DNA from: Burkholderiales bacterium
GTDB lineage: Bacteria > Pseudomonadota > Gammaproteobacteria > Burkholderiales > Burkholderiaceae_D
DNA: 38,595 nucleotides
Reading direction: 5' to 3'
Assembly (NCBI GenBank): GCA_947451925.1
Contig: CANGAW010000028.1
Span: forward strand, 1 to 38,595
A program made the translations under genes and the position numbers. This document shows positions 31,422 through 38,595 of the stretch, piece after piece (the stretch's first letter is position 1; the number at the start of each line of letters is the position of its first letter). The notes under the pieces are model-generated. The model did no database searches, was not told the DNA's origin, and saw only the letters and a list, made by a program, of their open reading frames with translations.

Positions 31422-32960
31422 ATGGAAATCGAGTTGAAATTATTGATCGGTGCAAAGCATGTGCGCGCATTGCGTGCGCATCCTTTGTTGAAGCGCTATG
31501 CCGTCGCACCGCCGCATCAGTTGAACATGACGGATACCTATTTTGATACGACTGATCTGCTGCTGCACTCTTTGCAGGCAGGGTTGCGGGTACGGTGTAT
31601 TGATCAGCATTTTGTGCAGACATTCAAATCAGGCGGCAGCGTTGCCGGCGGTCTGCATCAGCGTGAAGAATGGGAATCTCCGGTGCCGACTGCCACGCCG
31701 GATTTGTCCATCTTGCAGCATCAGGCCGGGCGCAAAACATGGTGGGGCAGGCAATTACATGCGATTGCCCGCAAAGAAAAACTGCTGCCTGTGTTTCAGT
31801 CCAAAGTGAAGCGCACGGTATGGATGCTGCGCCTTGCTGCGGGTGAAGAAATTGAGTGTGTGCTGGATCTTGGCCAGCTTGGCAATGGTACGCATACAAC
31901 CACTATTCGTGAAATAGAACTCGAACTGAAATCGGGCAAGCCCGATCAGCTGTTTGATCTGGCGCTGGCACTGGCTGCCGATATTCCTTTGCAAATTGGT
32001 GGGCTCAGCAAGGCTGAACGCGGCTATGCACTTTGCGCGCCGTCAACGCCTGCTGCCGTGACGGCCAAGCGTTTGGACTTGAACGTGCAGATGCCGCTGC
32101 AGGCGGTTTTTCAACAGATAACAGCCAATTGTCTTGAACAAGTTCAAATCAATGCTGCGGTACTTGCAGCGATCGCCGAGCAGGAAAGTTTGCATCAGAT
32201 GCGGGTGGGCTTGCGCCGGCTCAAGTCAGCCCTGAGTGTATTCGAAGCCGTGTATGCGGTACCCGACGATTTGCAAACGGAAATGGATTGGCTTGCCGCG
32301 CAACTGGGTATGGCAAGAGACTGGGATGTATTGGCTTACGCCACCTTGCCGATGGTGATGAAGAAGCTGCCTGCCGCTGGGTTTTTAGGCGGGATTGCCG
32401 ACGTCATTGAAGCGCAGGCAGAGTCTCTTCGCCATACACTTTCGGTGCTGATTGAATCGCCTCGCTATACACGATTGATGTTATATTTTTCGCGCTGGCA
32501 GCTGGCATTTCCCGATCAGCTTCAGCAAGCTGTGAAGACCCAGCCGGGAAGCAAATTTTCGCCCGAAATTTATTCCCGGCGCATGCTAAAAAAATATCAC
32601 CATCGCCTGCAGGTTCGCGGCGCACGACTTGCCGGTAAAGATCCTGATCCGCGCGCAGCGCATCGTTTGCGTATAGCGAGCAAGAAGATGCGTTATGCCA
32701 CGGAGTTTTTTCTACCGTTTTATTCAACCAAAAAGCTTAGTCATGAATTGCCGCGTCTGCTGCGTTTGCAAGATCAGCTCGGCTTGCACAATGATCTGGT
32801 CGTCGCTGCAAAATTATTGGATACATTGCGGCAAACTCACGCCAGCTTCTGCGGCAGCATCGATTTTTTGCAAGGATTTTTGGCCGCTTGCGCCAGCGAC
32901 AGAGAAAAAAAGATGCGCAAACAATGGAAAAATTTCAAGCCCATGAAATTCTTTTTGTAG
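31422..32960 (+). CDS. CYTH-CHAD protein, inorganic triphosphatase-type
   Basis: The 512-residue product begins with the CYTH signature MEIELKL (ExExK) and continues through TDTYFDTTDLLLHS, LRVRCIDQHFVQTFKSGG and IREIELELKSG, the tunnel-fold residues for triphosphate and metal. From about residue 220 it is a CHAD domain: helical and histidine/arginine-rich, with HQMRVGLRRLKSALSVFE, RDWDVLAYATLP and AHRLRIASKKMRYATEFF. CYTH hydrolyses tripolyphosphate or related compounds, and CHAD binds polyphosphate, as in E. coli YgiF. No polyphosphate kinase or phosphatase gene is in the window. Confidence 0.93.
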   Translation: MEIELKLLIGAKHVRALRAHPLLKRYAVAPPHQLNMTDTYFDTTDLLLHSLQAGLRVRCIDQHFVQTFKSGGSVAGGLHQREEWESPVPTATPDLSILQHQAGRKTWWGRQLHAIARKEKLLPVFQSKVKRTVWMLRLAAGEEIECVLDLGQLGNGTHTTTIREIELELKSGKPDQLFDLALALAADIPLQIGGLSKAERGYALCAPSTPAAVTAKRLDLNVQMPLQAVFQQITANCLEQVQINAAVLAAIAEQESLHQMRVGLRRLKSALSVFEAVYAVPDDLQTEMDWLAAQLGMARDWDVLAYATLPMVMKKLPAAGFLGGIADVIEAQAESLRHTLSVLIESPRYTRLMLYFSRWQLAFPDQLQQAVKTQPGSKFSPEIYSRRMLKKYHHRLQVRGARLAGKDPDPRAAHRLRIASKKMRYATEFFLPFYSTKKLSHELPRLLRLQDQLGLHNDLVVAAKLLDTLRQTHASFCGSIDFLQGFLAACASDREKKMRKQWKNFKPMKFFL

Positions 32961-33044
32961 CCGGCAGTCCGACACACATCAGCTTCACCAGCGTAATCTG
33001 GTCGCAGATCGCCTGAATCTGATTCAATATGCCGGAGGATTATC

Positions 33045-33287
33045 TTGCTGCTGCCAGCGGAAAACGACAAGCATTCGACGTTGGTACGGATCTATCCTGA
33101 CCCCGGACAGAGACTCAGGCACTTAAGGCAAATGCAGCTTATTGCTGAGGAACTGCAACGTCCTGTTCTGGAGATTGTGCCCTTGTACGAGGGCATACTT
33201 GAGAGTCTGATCGCCGACGCCAAGGTGACAGAATTTTTGCCTATTCTGGTCGCGAAAAAAGTCCGCGCCAGCTGCCGCGCTTCGTAA
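33045..33287 (+). CDS. Small protein, DUF3562-like
   Basis: The start is TTG 33045 with GGAGGA five bases upstream, a strong site that decides the start. The 80-residue product is helical: LRHLRQMQLIAEELQRPVLE, followed by VPLYEGILESLIADAKVTEF and LPILVAKKVR. This matches my recollection of DUF3562, short proteins common in Burkholderiales with no known function. It has no signal peptide or membrane segment. Confidence 0.7.
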   Translation: MLLPAENDKHSTLVRIYPDPGQRLRHLRQMQLIAEELQRPVLEIVPLYEGILESLIADAKVTEFLPILVAKKVRASCRAS

Positions 33288-33360
33288 TAAAGCCAAAGGC
33301 AGTCAGGGCGTCATGGATCACAACGCCCCTTGAAACAATCCTGAATCAGGATTGGCTGGC

Positions 33361-33888
33361 TTAATAATTTCCGATCGTAATTTTGCCTGTTGCCAGTGTC
33401 TCGGCAACAGTGCTTGCGTCGGCCTGCATTTTTACCGCTGCCACGTTAAGCGTGTAGGTATTGCCGCGACCGCCCGAGCAAGGCGGCAGGTAGGCGCCGC
33501 CTGTGCCGCTCCAGCCCGTGCCGCGATGTTTGATGTGAGCGACAACGCCTGCTGGCAGATTGTCGGTTTCACCGGGCACAGAGACCAGTTGCGCGGTGGC
33601 CGACTGGTTGTGAGCGTAACGCAGAACACCATGTCCGCCTTTGTCCATCGGTGCATAAGTTTCGTCATTGAAGCTCACAATCAGCGCATCCGCACCGGCT
33701 GGGATAGCTTCAATTAGCAGTGCGGGTGAGGCCGCATTGGTGCTGCCGAATTTTTTGCACACCTGATCGGCCGGTACTTTTTTACCATTCCATGCGGCGT
33801 CGCTCAAGCGCACAGTCAGTGTCTCTTCGGCACAGGCAGCAGTAACAAAACACAGGCTGGCTAATAGGGCGAAACGGGATGCGATCAT
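33361..33888 (-). CDS. Secreted PEBP-like (YbhB/RKIP fold) protein
   Basis: The 175-residue product has a signal peptide (ASRFALLASLCFVTAACA). It follows the PEBP layout: W-x-G-K-x-V-P near the start, SPALLIEAIPAGADALIVSF in place of SPPL-x-I-x-x-IP, and GTGWSGTGGAYLPPCSGGRG, then NTYTLNVAAVKM in place of the GxxGYxGPxPP-x-G-H-x-Y block. The usual DPDAP anion-site segment is not evident, so ligand binding may differ. Bacterial members are poorly characterised. It lies 21 bp downstream of the small secreted protein gene on the same strand, so they probably form a two-gene unit. Confidence 0.65.
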   Translation of the reverse strand: MIASRFALLASLCFVTAACAEETLTVRLSDAAWNGKKVPADQVCKKFGSTNAASPALLIEAIPAGADALIVSFNDETYAPMDKGGHGVLRYAHNQSATAQLVSVPGETDNLPAGVVAHIKHRGTGWSGTGGAYLPPCSGGRGNTYTLNVAAVKMQADASTVAETLATGKITIGNY

Positions 33889-33909
33889 GATCTTCTTTCG
33901 TAAAAAATA

Positions 33910-34227
33910 TTATTGTGGTTTGTAGAGACTATTTAAAAATGCGATGGCGGCAATTGCTGCCTGTTGCTCCGGGTTTTGCAAACAATACTGGTCTACTGCG
34001 GCGATTGCCGGATCAAGAGAAGCAAGCCGGGCGTATTGATCATCAGCTGTTTTGACACGGGTTAAATAAGCCATGTTCATGGGTGCCAGCAGCGCATTGA
34101 GCCAGACCAGCCGGGGTTGTGCTTCCATCTTGATCCACTCATCGCAACGCGGGTCACCGAATAAATTCTGCGCATTTGCCGACAGGCTGCATGCCAGATA
34201 AATGAATATAACAGCGATGATTTTCAT
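33910..34227 (-). CDS. Small secreted two-cysteine protein (HdeA/Rap1a-like)
   Basis: The 105-residue product has a signal peptide (IIAVIFIYLACSLSANA-QN). A small helical domain has CDEWIKM near its start and VDQYCLQNPEQQAAIAAIAF near its end. The C-x-x-W ... YC-x-x-NP spacing resembles the Rap1a/Tai group of periplasmic proteins (some are immunity proteins for type VI effectors) and HdeA-like chaperones. It is upstream of, and probably co-transcribed with, the PEBP-like gene. The family call is tentative; no secretion system is in the window. Confidence 0.6.
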   Translation of the reverse strand: MKIIAVIFIYLACSLSANAQNLFGDPRCDEWIKMEAQPRLVWLNALLAPMNMAYLTRVKTADDQYARLASLDPAIAAVDQYCLQNPEQQAAIAAIAFLNSLYKPQ

Positions 34228-34420
34228 AGAAAGCCTGCACGTTATCAGTAAAGAAAAAAATATTAATCACGGGCAGTTTACATGAGCTAGTCATGATCCT
34301 TGGCTCTGTGTTGGTCGTGTCAATTTTGCAAGGAAAAGCGAACGCTATGAAAGTGGGTGGCATGACCATGCGACAATAGACAGGTGATGTTTGTGTCATT
34401 TAATTTTATTGGTCGCGACT

Positions 34421-35290
34421 ATGCCTAATCCTGAATATATTCTTACCCTTTCCTGCCTCGATCAGCGCGGCATCGTGCAACGTGTGTCGGGGTTTTTAGC
34501 CGAGCATGGCTGCAACATCTCCGACTCGGCGCAGTTTGGTGATGCACAGTCGAATTTGTTTTTCATGCGCGTGCATTTTGTGCTGGAAGATCAAACCGTT
34601 GCCGATGGTTTGCTGCGCGAGCGTTTTGCAGCATTGGCCCAAACCATGCAGATGAACTGGCAGCTCAATGACGCCAAGCGCAAGCCGCGCGTGATGCTGA
34701 TGGTGTCAAAAATTGGCCATTGCCTCAATGATTTGCTGTTCCGCTATCGCAGTGGTCTTTTGCCTGTTGAGATCGTCGCCATCGTCTCTAACCATACCGA
34801 TTTTTACCAACTCGCTGCCAGCTACAACATCCCTTTCCACCATTTGCCGCTGGCCGCAGGTGCCGGTGCAGCTGCCAAAGAAGCGCAGGAACAGCGGGTG
34901 ATGGATATCGTTGCAAACAATGCGGTTGATCTGGTGGTGCTGGCGCGTTACATGCAAATTTTGTCGCCCGCAATGTGCGAAGCCTTACGTGGCAGAGCGA
35001 TCAATATTCATCATTCTTTCCTGCCTAGCTTCAAGGGCGCCAAGCCGTATTATCAGGCGCATGAACGGGGTGTGAAGCTGATTGGTGCAACCGCGCACTT
35101 TGTCACTGGTGATCTGGATGAAGGCCCCATCATCGAGCAGGATGTGGAGCGGGTAGACCACGCAATGACCCCAGAGACACTGACTGCCATCGGGCGTGAT
35201 GTGGAATGCGTGGTGTTAGCGCGTGCGGTGAAGTGGTTTGTTGAGCATCGCATTTTGCTCAACGGTCACAAGACCATCGTCTTCAAATAA
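34421..35290 (+). CDS. purU: Formyltetrahydrofolate deformylase
   Basis: The 289-residue product hydrolyses 10-formyl-THF to formate and THF. It has an N-terminal ACT domain (YILTLSCLDQRGIVQRVSGF, CNISDSAQF). The formyltransferase-like domain follows: VMLMVSKIGHCLNDLLFRYR, LARYMQILSP, and INIHHSFLPSFKGAKPYYQA with catalytic His. GATAHFVTGDLDEGPIIEQD supplies the catalytic Asp. ATG 34421 gives the normal length; an open frame back to 34391 (GTG) is less likely. Its stop is one base from that of the convergent esterase. Confidence 0.97.
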   Translation: MPNPEYILTLSCLDQRGIVQRVSGFLAEHGCNISDSAQFGDAQSNLFFMRVHFVLEDQTVADGLLRERFAALAQTMQMNWQLNDAKRKPRVMLMVSKIGHCLNDLLFRYRSGLLPVEIVAIVSNHTDFYQLAASYNIPFHHLPLAAGAGAAAKEAQEQRVMDIVANNAVDLVVLARYMQILSPAMCEALRGRAINIHHSFLPSFKGAKPYYQAHERGVKLIGATAHFVTGDLDEGPIIEQDVERVDHAMTPETLTAIGRDVECVVLARAVKWFVEHRILLNGHKTIVFK

Positions 35291-35291
35291 G

Positions 35292-35966
35292 TCAGCCCAA
35301 AACGCGTTTGAGCCAAGGGCCGATATCGTCGATCTCTTCTGCGCAAACCGAATGCGGCATCAGGTATTCATGCCATTCGATTGCGTAGCCGAGTGCTTTG
35401 AGCACGTCACGCGAGTTTTCGGCGCGGTCTATGGTGACGACGCCGTCACCGCGGCCGTGGGCCATGAAGATAGGGGTCTCGGCATTGGCCAGGCTGCGCT
35501 CGGCCGCAACGGTAGTGTGAATCGGCAGGTAACCTGAGAGGCAGAGCAGGCCGGCGAGTTTTTGCGGGTAGCGCAAACCGGTTTGCAATGTCATTGCACA
35601 GCCTTGGGAAAAACCGGCCAGCACGATTTTGTCGGTCGGGATGCCGCGTGCAATTTCGCGGGCAATCAATTGTTCGATTTGCTGCTGCGATTTGCGCAGG
35701 CCCGCTGAATCTTCCCGTCGCACCAGCTCCGGTGTAAAGATGTCATACCATGCCCGCATCACATAGCCGCCATTGACTGTCACCGGTATGGCGTCGGCAT
35801 GCGGAAAGACGAAGCGGATAGCTGGGCATCCGGCCAGATCGAGTTCGCGCACGATAGGCACAAAATCATTGCCGTCTGCGCCCAGACCATGCAGCCATAT
35901 GACAGCCGCTGTAGGATTTTCAGCGCTGGTGATTTCGATGGTTTCCAGAATAGCAGGGGCATTCAT
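35292..35966 (-). CDS. Carboxylesterase/phospholipase family alpha-beta hydrolase
   Basis: The 224-residue product shows the oxyanion region AVIWLHGLGADGNDF and YDIFTPELVRREDSAGL. The nucleophile elbow is VLAGFSQGCAMTL (Ser in GFSQG); the acid is in HGRGDGVV and the His in YLMPHSVCAEEI. This is the bacterial lysophospholipase/carboxylesterase group (acyl-protein thioesterase fold). The true substrate is uncertain. ATG 35966 is chosen; the frame upstream to 35996 adds ten residues absent from the family. The gene lies 33 bp downstream of mogA on the same strand. Confidence 0.92.
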   Translation of the reverse strand: MNAPAILETIEITSAENPTAAVIWLHGLGADGNDFVPIVRELDLAGCPAIRFVFPHADAIPVTVNGGYVMRAWYDIFTPELVRREDSAGLRKSQQQIEQLIAREIARGIPTDKIVLAGFSQGCAMTLQTGLRYPQKLAGLLCLSGYLPIHTTVAAERSLANAETPIFMAHGRGDGVVTIDRAENSRDVLKALGYAIEWHEYLMPHSVCAEEIDDIGPWLKRVLG

Positions 35967-35999
35967 AGGATTTTTCTCGGCAGAGGGTAAGTGCAAGCT

Positions 36000-36617
36000 T
36001 CAGTTGGTCGGGCGGATCGCCGATTTTGGCCGGAAGGCTTTACAGACGCCTTCGTACGTTTCGATGTAAGGGCCGCCGATCAGGTCTACGCAATAAGGCA
36101 CGGCCGCAAAGATGCCCGAGACGATAGATTTGCCGGATTCATCCTTCAATCCTTCAAGTGTTTCGCGTATGGATTTGGGTTGCCCTGGCAAGTTCATGAT
36201 CAATGCCGCGTGTTCAGCGTTTTCGCGGATCACCGCAACCTGACGCGAGAGAATGGCTGTCGGCACGAATTTCAGGCTGATCTGGCGCATTTGTTCACCA
36301 AAGCCCGGCATCTCTCTGCTGCCGACAGCCAGCGTTGCCTCTGGCGTGACGTCACGACGCGCAGGCCCGGTGCCGCCAGTGGTCAGCACCAGATCGCATT
36401 CGAAGACATCCACCAACTCGATCAAGGTTTTTTCGATCAGCGCGCGCTCGTCTGGAATCAGGCGGGTTTCCATCTGCCACGGACTAGCCAGTGCTTGCGA
36501 AAACCAGTCCTTTAAAGCGGGTACACCCTGATCTTCATAGACGCCGCTGGACGCTCGGTCTGAAATCGATACCAGACCAATGCGCAGTTCGTCGGGATGT
36601 TCTCTATTCTTCTTCAT
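36000..36617 (-). CDS. mogA: Molybdopterin adenylyltransferase
   Basis: The 205-residue product adenylates molybdopterin before molybdenum insertion. It has RIGLVSISDRASSGVYEDQG at the start, the MPT-binding motif LVLTTGGTGPARRDVTPEAT, then PGFGEQMRQISLKFVPTAILSRQ and NLPGQPKSIRETL. Length fits MogA and not the longer MoeA. ATG 36617 lies inside the end of darP (stop at 36604), a 14-bp overlap that suggests coupled translation. Other molybdenum cofactor genes are not nearby. Confidence 0.95.
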   Translation of the reverse strand: MKKNREHPDELRIGLVSISDRASSGVYEDQGVPALKDWFSQALASPWQMETRLIPDERALIEKTLIELVDVFECDLVLTTGGTGPARRDVTPEATLAVGSREMPGFGEQMRQISLKFVPTAILSRQVAVIRENAEHAALIMNLPGQPKSIRETLEGLKDESGKSIVSGIFAAVPYCVDLIGGPYIETYEGVCKAFRPKSAIRPTN

Positions 36618-37203
36618 CGGATTCTGGCTCTGCCTCATTGTCCGTCTGCGCACTGGCTTTGGACCCGGCATGCAGGGATTTCAACAGTTGATAGATTTCG
36701 CGATAGGCTTTTGGCGGCTTGTTTTCGGCCTGTTCTTTACGCGCATTGCGAATCAGCGTGCGCAGATGCTGCACATCGACTTGCGGGTAACGCGCCAGCA
36801 GTGCCGTCAGTGCTTCGTCGTTGGCAAGCAGTTTGTCACGCTGACGTTCCAGCGCATGCAGCGCAGCGGTTTCAGATTTGGACAAGCCTTTCCAGCTATC
36901 CATGGTGGTCTGAATGATCGCCAGTTCGTCTGCGTCAAGCGTGCGCATCTTTTTGCCGACATACTGTAGCTGGCGACGCCGGCCTTCATGGTCGCTGATC
37001 TGCTGGCAGATCAGAATCGCCTCGCGCACGTCTTCCGGCATCGGGATACGCTTGACACGATCGCGTGCCTCGGCGACCAGTTCGGCGCCAAGTTTTTGCA
37101 AGGCGGTCATTTCGCGCTTGAGCTGGGATTTTGATGGGCGGTCGTATTCTTGTTCGAATTCAGTCGATTGGAATCCGACAGCACCGCGGTTTGCGTTAGG
37201 CAT
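36604..37203 (-). CDS. darP: Ribosome-associated protein DarP/YjgA (DUF615)
   Basis: From ATG 37203 the product is 199 residues, matching the family, with SKSQLKREMTALQKLGAELV, DVREAILICQQISDHEGRRRQLQYVGKKMR and LLARYPQVDVQHLRTLIRNA. The C-terminus is an acidic tail (NEAEPESDEEE). E. coli YjgA binds late 50S assembly intermediates. ATG 37227, eight codons upstream, is an alternative. It is divergent from pmbA, the same arrangement as in many proteobacteria, with 75 bp between the two starts that should hold both promoters. Confidence 0.94.
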   Translation of the reverse strand: MPNANRGAVGFQSTEFEQEYDRPSKSQLKREMTALQKLGAELVAEARDRVKRIPMPEDVREAILICQQISDHEGRRRQLQYVGKKMRTLDADELAIIQTTMDSWKGLSKSETAALHALERQRDKLLANDEALTALLARYPQVDVQHLRTLIRNARKEQAENKPPKAYREIYQLLKSLHAGSKASAQTDNEAEPESDEEE

Positions 37204-37278
37204 GGTGGGCAGCCTTCTGTCATTCATTAAACGGCTGCTATCATAACCGCTTTGACCTTTAACCGAAAAATCACGCCC

Positions 37279-38595
37279 ATGAAAAAAGCCATTTTTACCC
37301 ATAGTCAGGACGAATTGAAGCAGATTGCACGGGATGTTTTGCGATTTGCACAAGATAAAGGGGCTTCCGATGCGGTGGTCGAGATCAGCGAAGGCGATGG
37401 CTTGTCTGTCACAGTGCGCAAAGGCCAGGTCGAAACCATTGAGCAAAATAAAGACAAAGGCATAGGCGTGACCGTGTTTTTGGGTAAAGAAAAGGCTATA
37501 CGTCGCGGCAATGCCAGCACTTCGGATTTTTCAACGCGTTCATTAAAAGACACGGTGGAAGCCGCTTACAACATCGCCCGCTTTACGGCCGCCGATGATT
37601 GTGCGGGTTTGCCAGAAGAAGACCTGCTGGAAAAAAATCCGCAGGACCTGGCGCTGTGCTACCCGTGGCTCTTGTCGGCTGAAGAAGCGGTTGAGATCGC
37701 AGTGCGGGCCGAGAACGCGGCGTTTGCAGTAGACAAGCGTATTACCAACAGCGAAGGCGCAAACGTGCATGCGCAGCAGTCACATTTTGTGATGGCCAAT
37801 TCGCGTGGCTTCATCGGTGGTTATCCTTATTCTCGCCATTCGATTGCAGCCTCACCGATTGCCGGCAAGGGTGCCAATATGCAGCGCGATGACTGGTACT
37901 CATCCGAGCGTAATGCCCGCAAGCTGGCCAAACCAGAAGCGATTGGTCGTTATGCTGCCGAGCGTGCGCTTTCACGTCTGAATGCGCGCAGGCTCGACAC
38001 CCGCAAGTGTGCGGTGTTGTTCGAAGCGCCGCTGGCTGCCGGCTTGCTTGGCGCCTTTGTGCAGGCAGTTTCGGGCGGTGCCTTGTACCGCAAGTCAACG
38101 TTTTTGCTTGATTCGCTGGGCACGTCGGTGTTTGCGCCAGACATTCAGATTGTCGAGGAACCGCATCTTGTTGGCGGCGTCGGCTCGGCCCCCTTTGATG
38201 AAGAAGGCGTACGTACACAACAGCGTGACGTCGTCAAAGACGGCGTGGTGCAGGGTTATTTTCTGTCGACTTATTCAGCCCGCAAGCTGGGCATGAAAAC
38301 CACGGGTAACGCGGGTGGTTCGCATAACCTGCGCATTAGTTCTTCACTGACCCGGCCGGGAGATAATTTCAAAGCGATGCTGAAGAAACTCGATACCGGT
38401 TTGCTGGTAACCGAGTTGATGGGGCAGGGCGTCAATTATGTGACTGGCGACTACTCGCGCGGTGCTTCCGGCTATTGGGTCGAACGTGGTGTGATTCAGT
38501 ATCCGGTTGAAGAAATTACCATCGCCAGCAATATGAAAAACATGCTCAGAGATATTGTGGCCATTGGTAGCGATACCCTGATTCGTGGCACAAAA
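37279..38595 (+). CDS. pmbA: PmbA/TldE metalloprotease-like protein (3' end outside window)
   Basis: A reading frame opens at ATG 37279 and stays open to the last base, 439 codons with no stop, so only the final few residues of a normal ~450-residue PmbA are missing. Family blocks include VVEISEGDGLSVTVRKGQVE, IEQNKDKGIGVTVFLGKEKA, SSERNARKLAKPEAIGRYAA, VGSAPFDEEGVRTQQRDVVK, YFLSTYSARKLGMKTTGNAG and MGQGVNYVTGDYSRGASGYW. PmbA (TldE) partners TldD, which carries the metal site, and the complex matures microcin B17 and degrades unstructured peptides such as CcdA. No tldD is in the window. Confidence 0.97.
   Translation, partial: MKKAIFTHSQDELKQIARDVLRFAQDKGASDAVVEISEGDGLSVTVRKGQVETIEQNKDKGIGVTVFLGKEKAIRRGNASTSDFSTRSLKDTVEAAYNIARFTAADDCAGLPEEDLLEKNPQDLALCYPWLLSAEEAVEIAVRAENAAFAVDKRITNSEGANVHAQQSHFVMANSRGFIGGYPYSRHSIAASPIAGKGANMQRDDWYSSERNARKLAKPEAIGRYAAERALSRLNARRLDTRKCAVLFEAPLAAGLLGAFVQAVSGGALYRKSTFLLDSLGTSVFAPDIQIVEEPHLVGGVGSAPFDEEGVRTQQRDVVKDGVVQGYFLSTYSARKLGMKTTGNAGGSHNLRISSSLTRPGDNFKAMLKKLDTGLLVTELMGQGVNYVTGDYSRGASGYWVERGVIQYPVEEITIASNMKNMLRDIVAIGSDTLIRGTK

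Overview
The window looks like chromosomal DNA of a betaproteobacterium of the order Burkholderiales, most likely family Oxalobacteraceae (Herminiimonas/Undibacterium-like). This is judged from protein character (single-polypeptide class I fumarase, UPF0114 protein, DarP/YjgA next to PmbA, CYTH-CHAD protein, MHS-family permease) and moderate GC. Genus is inference; no 16S or marker search was possible. Gene density is high. Most of the window is ordinary core genome, with two accessory patches beside tRNA genes.

Layout. 1-6.7 kb: the 3' part of a sigma-54 activator of the NtrC class, then small envelope genes (glycine-zipper lipoprotein, four-helix membrane protein, PRC-barrel protein, anchored small protein). 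These converge on a DUF883-YqjE-YqjK type stress/membrane operon. A solitary branched-chain amino acid binding protein with a clear terminator and a small secreted protein follow. 6.8-9.5 kb: a large membrane-bound GGDEF-EAL protein with an intact I-site. 9.8-12.1 kb: accessory patch 1, holding an AT-rich orphan protein with an internal duplication and a higBA toxin-antitoxin pair, abutting tRNA-His. 12.4-15.4 kb: a compact minus-strand cluster UPF0114 protein - fumarase - glutamate racemase. 15.6-17.5 kb: acetyl-CoA synthetase with terminator.

17.7-20.3 kb: accessory patch 2, the most unusual part. A tRNA-Ser(GGA) gene is followed by a second copy of its own 3' tail and terminator. Then come a paired REP-like inverted repeat, a SymE-like toxin gene, a 140-bp element with nested complementary arms, a truncated umuC and an N-terminally truncated gene resembling an AbiEi-type antitoxin. 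A 17-nt copy of the tRNA-Ser T-arm and an intact vapBC-type pair close the region. It reads as a decayed tRNA-Ser-targeted island.

20.6-29.4 kb: pirin, OprB-type porin, MgtC-like protein, hydroxypyruvate isomerase and tartronate semialdehyde reductase (glyoxylate/glycerate branch without an adjacent gcl), a perfect REP hairpin, a solitary motB, an MFS exporter, a phytanoyl-CoA dioxygenase-like enzyme and a small membrane-anchored protein. 29.5-38.6 kb: an MHS permease, a CYTH-CHAD triphosphatase, small secreted proteins (one PEBP-like, one HdeA/Rap1a-like), purU, carboxylesterase, mogA, darP/yjgA, and a divergent pmbA that runs off the window end.

Several convergent gene pairs overlap at or just past their stop codons (3388-3391, 26419-26437, 28897-28900), so the genome is tightly packed outside the two accessory patches.
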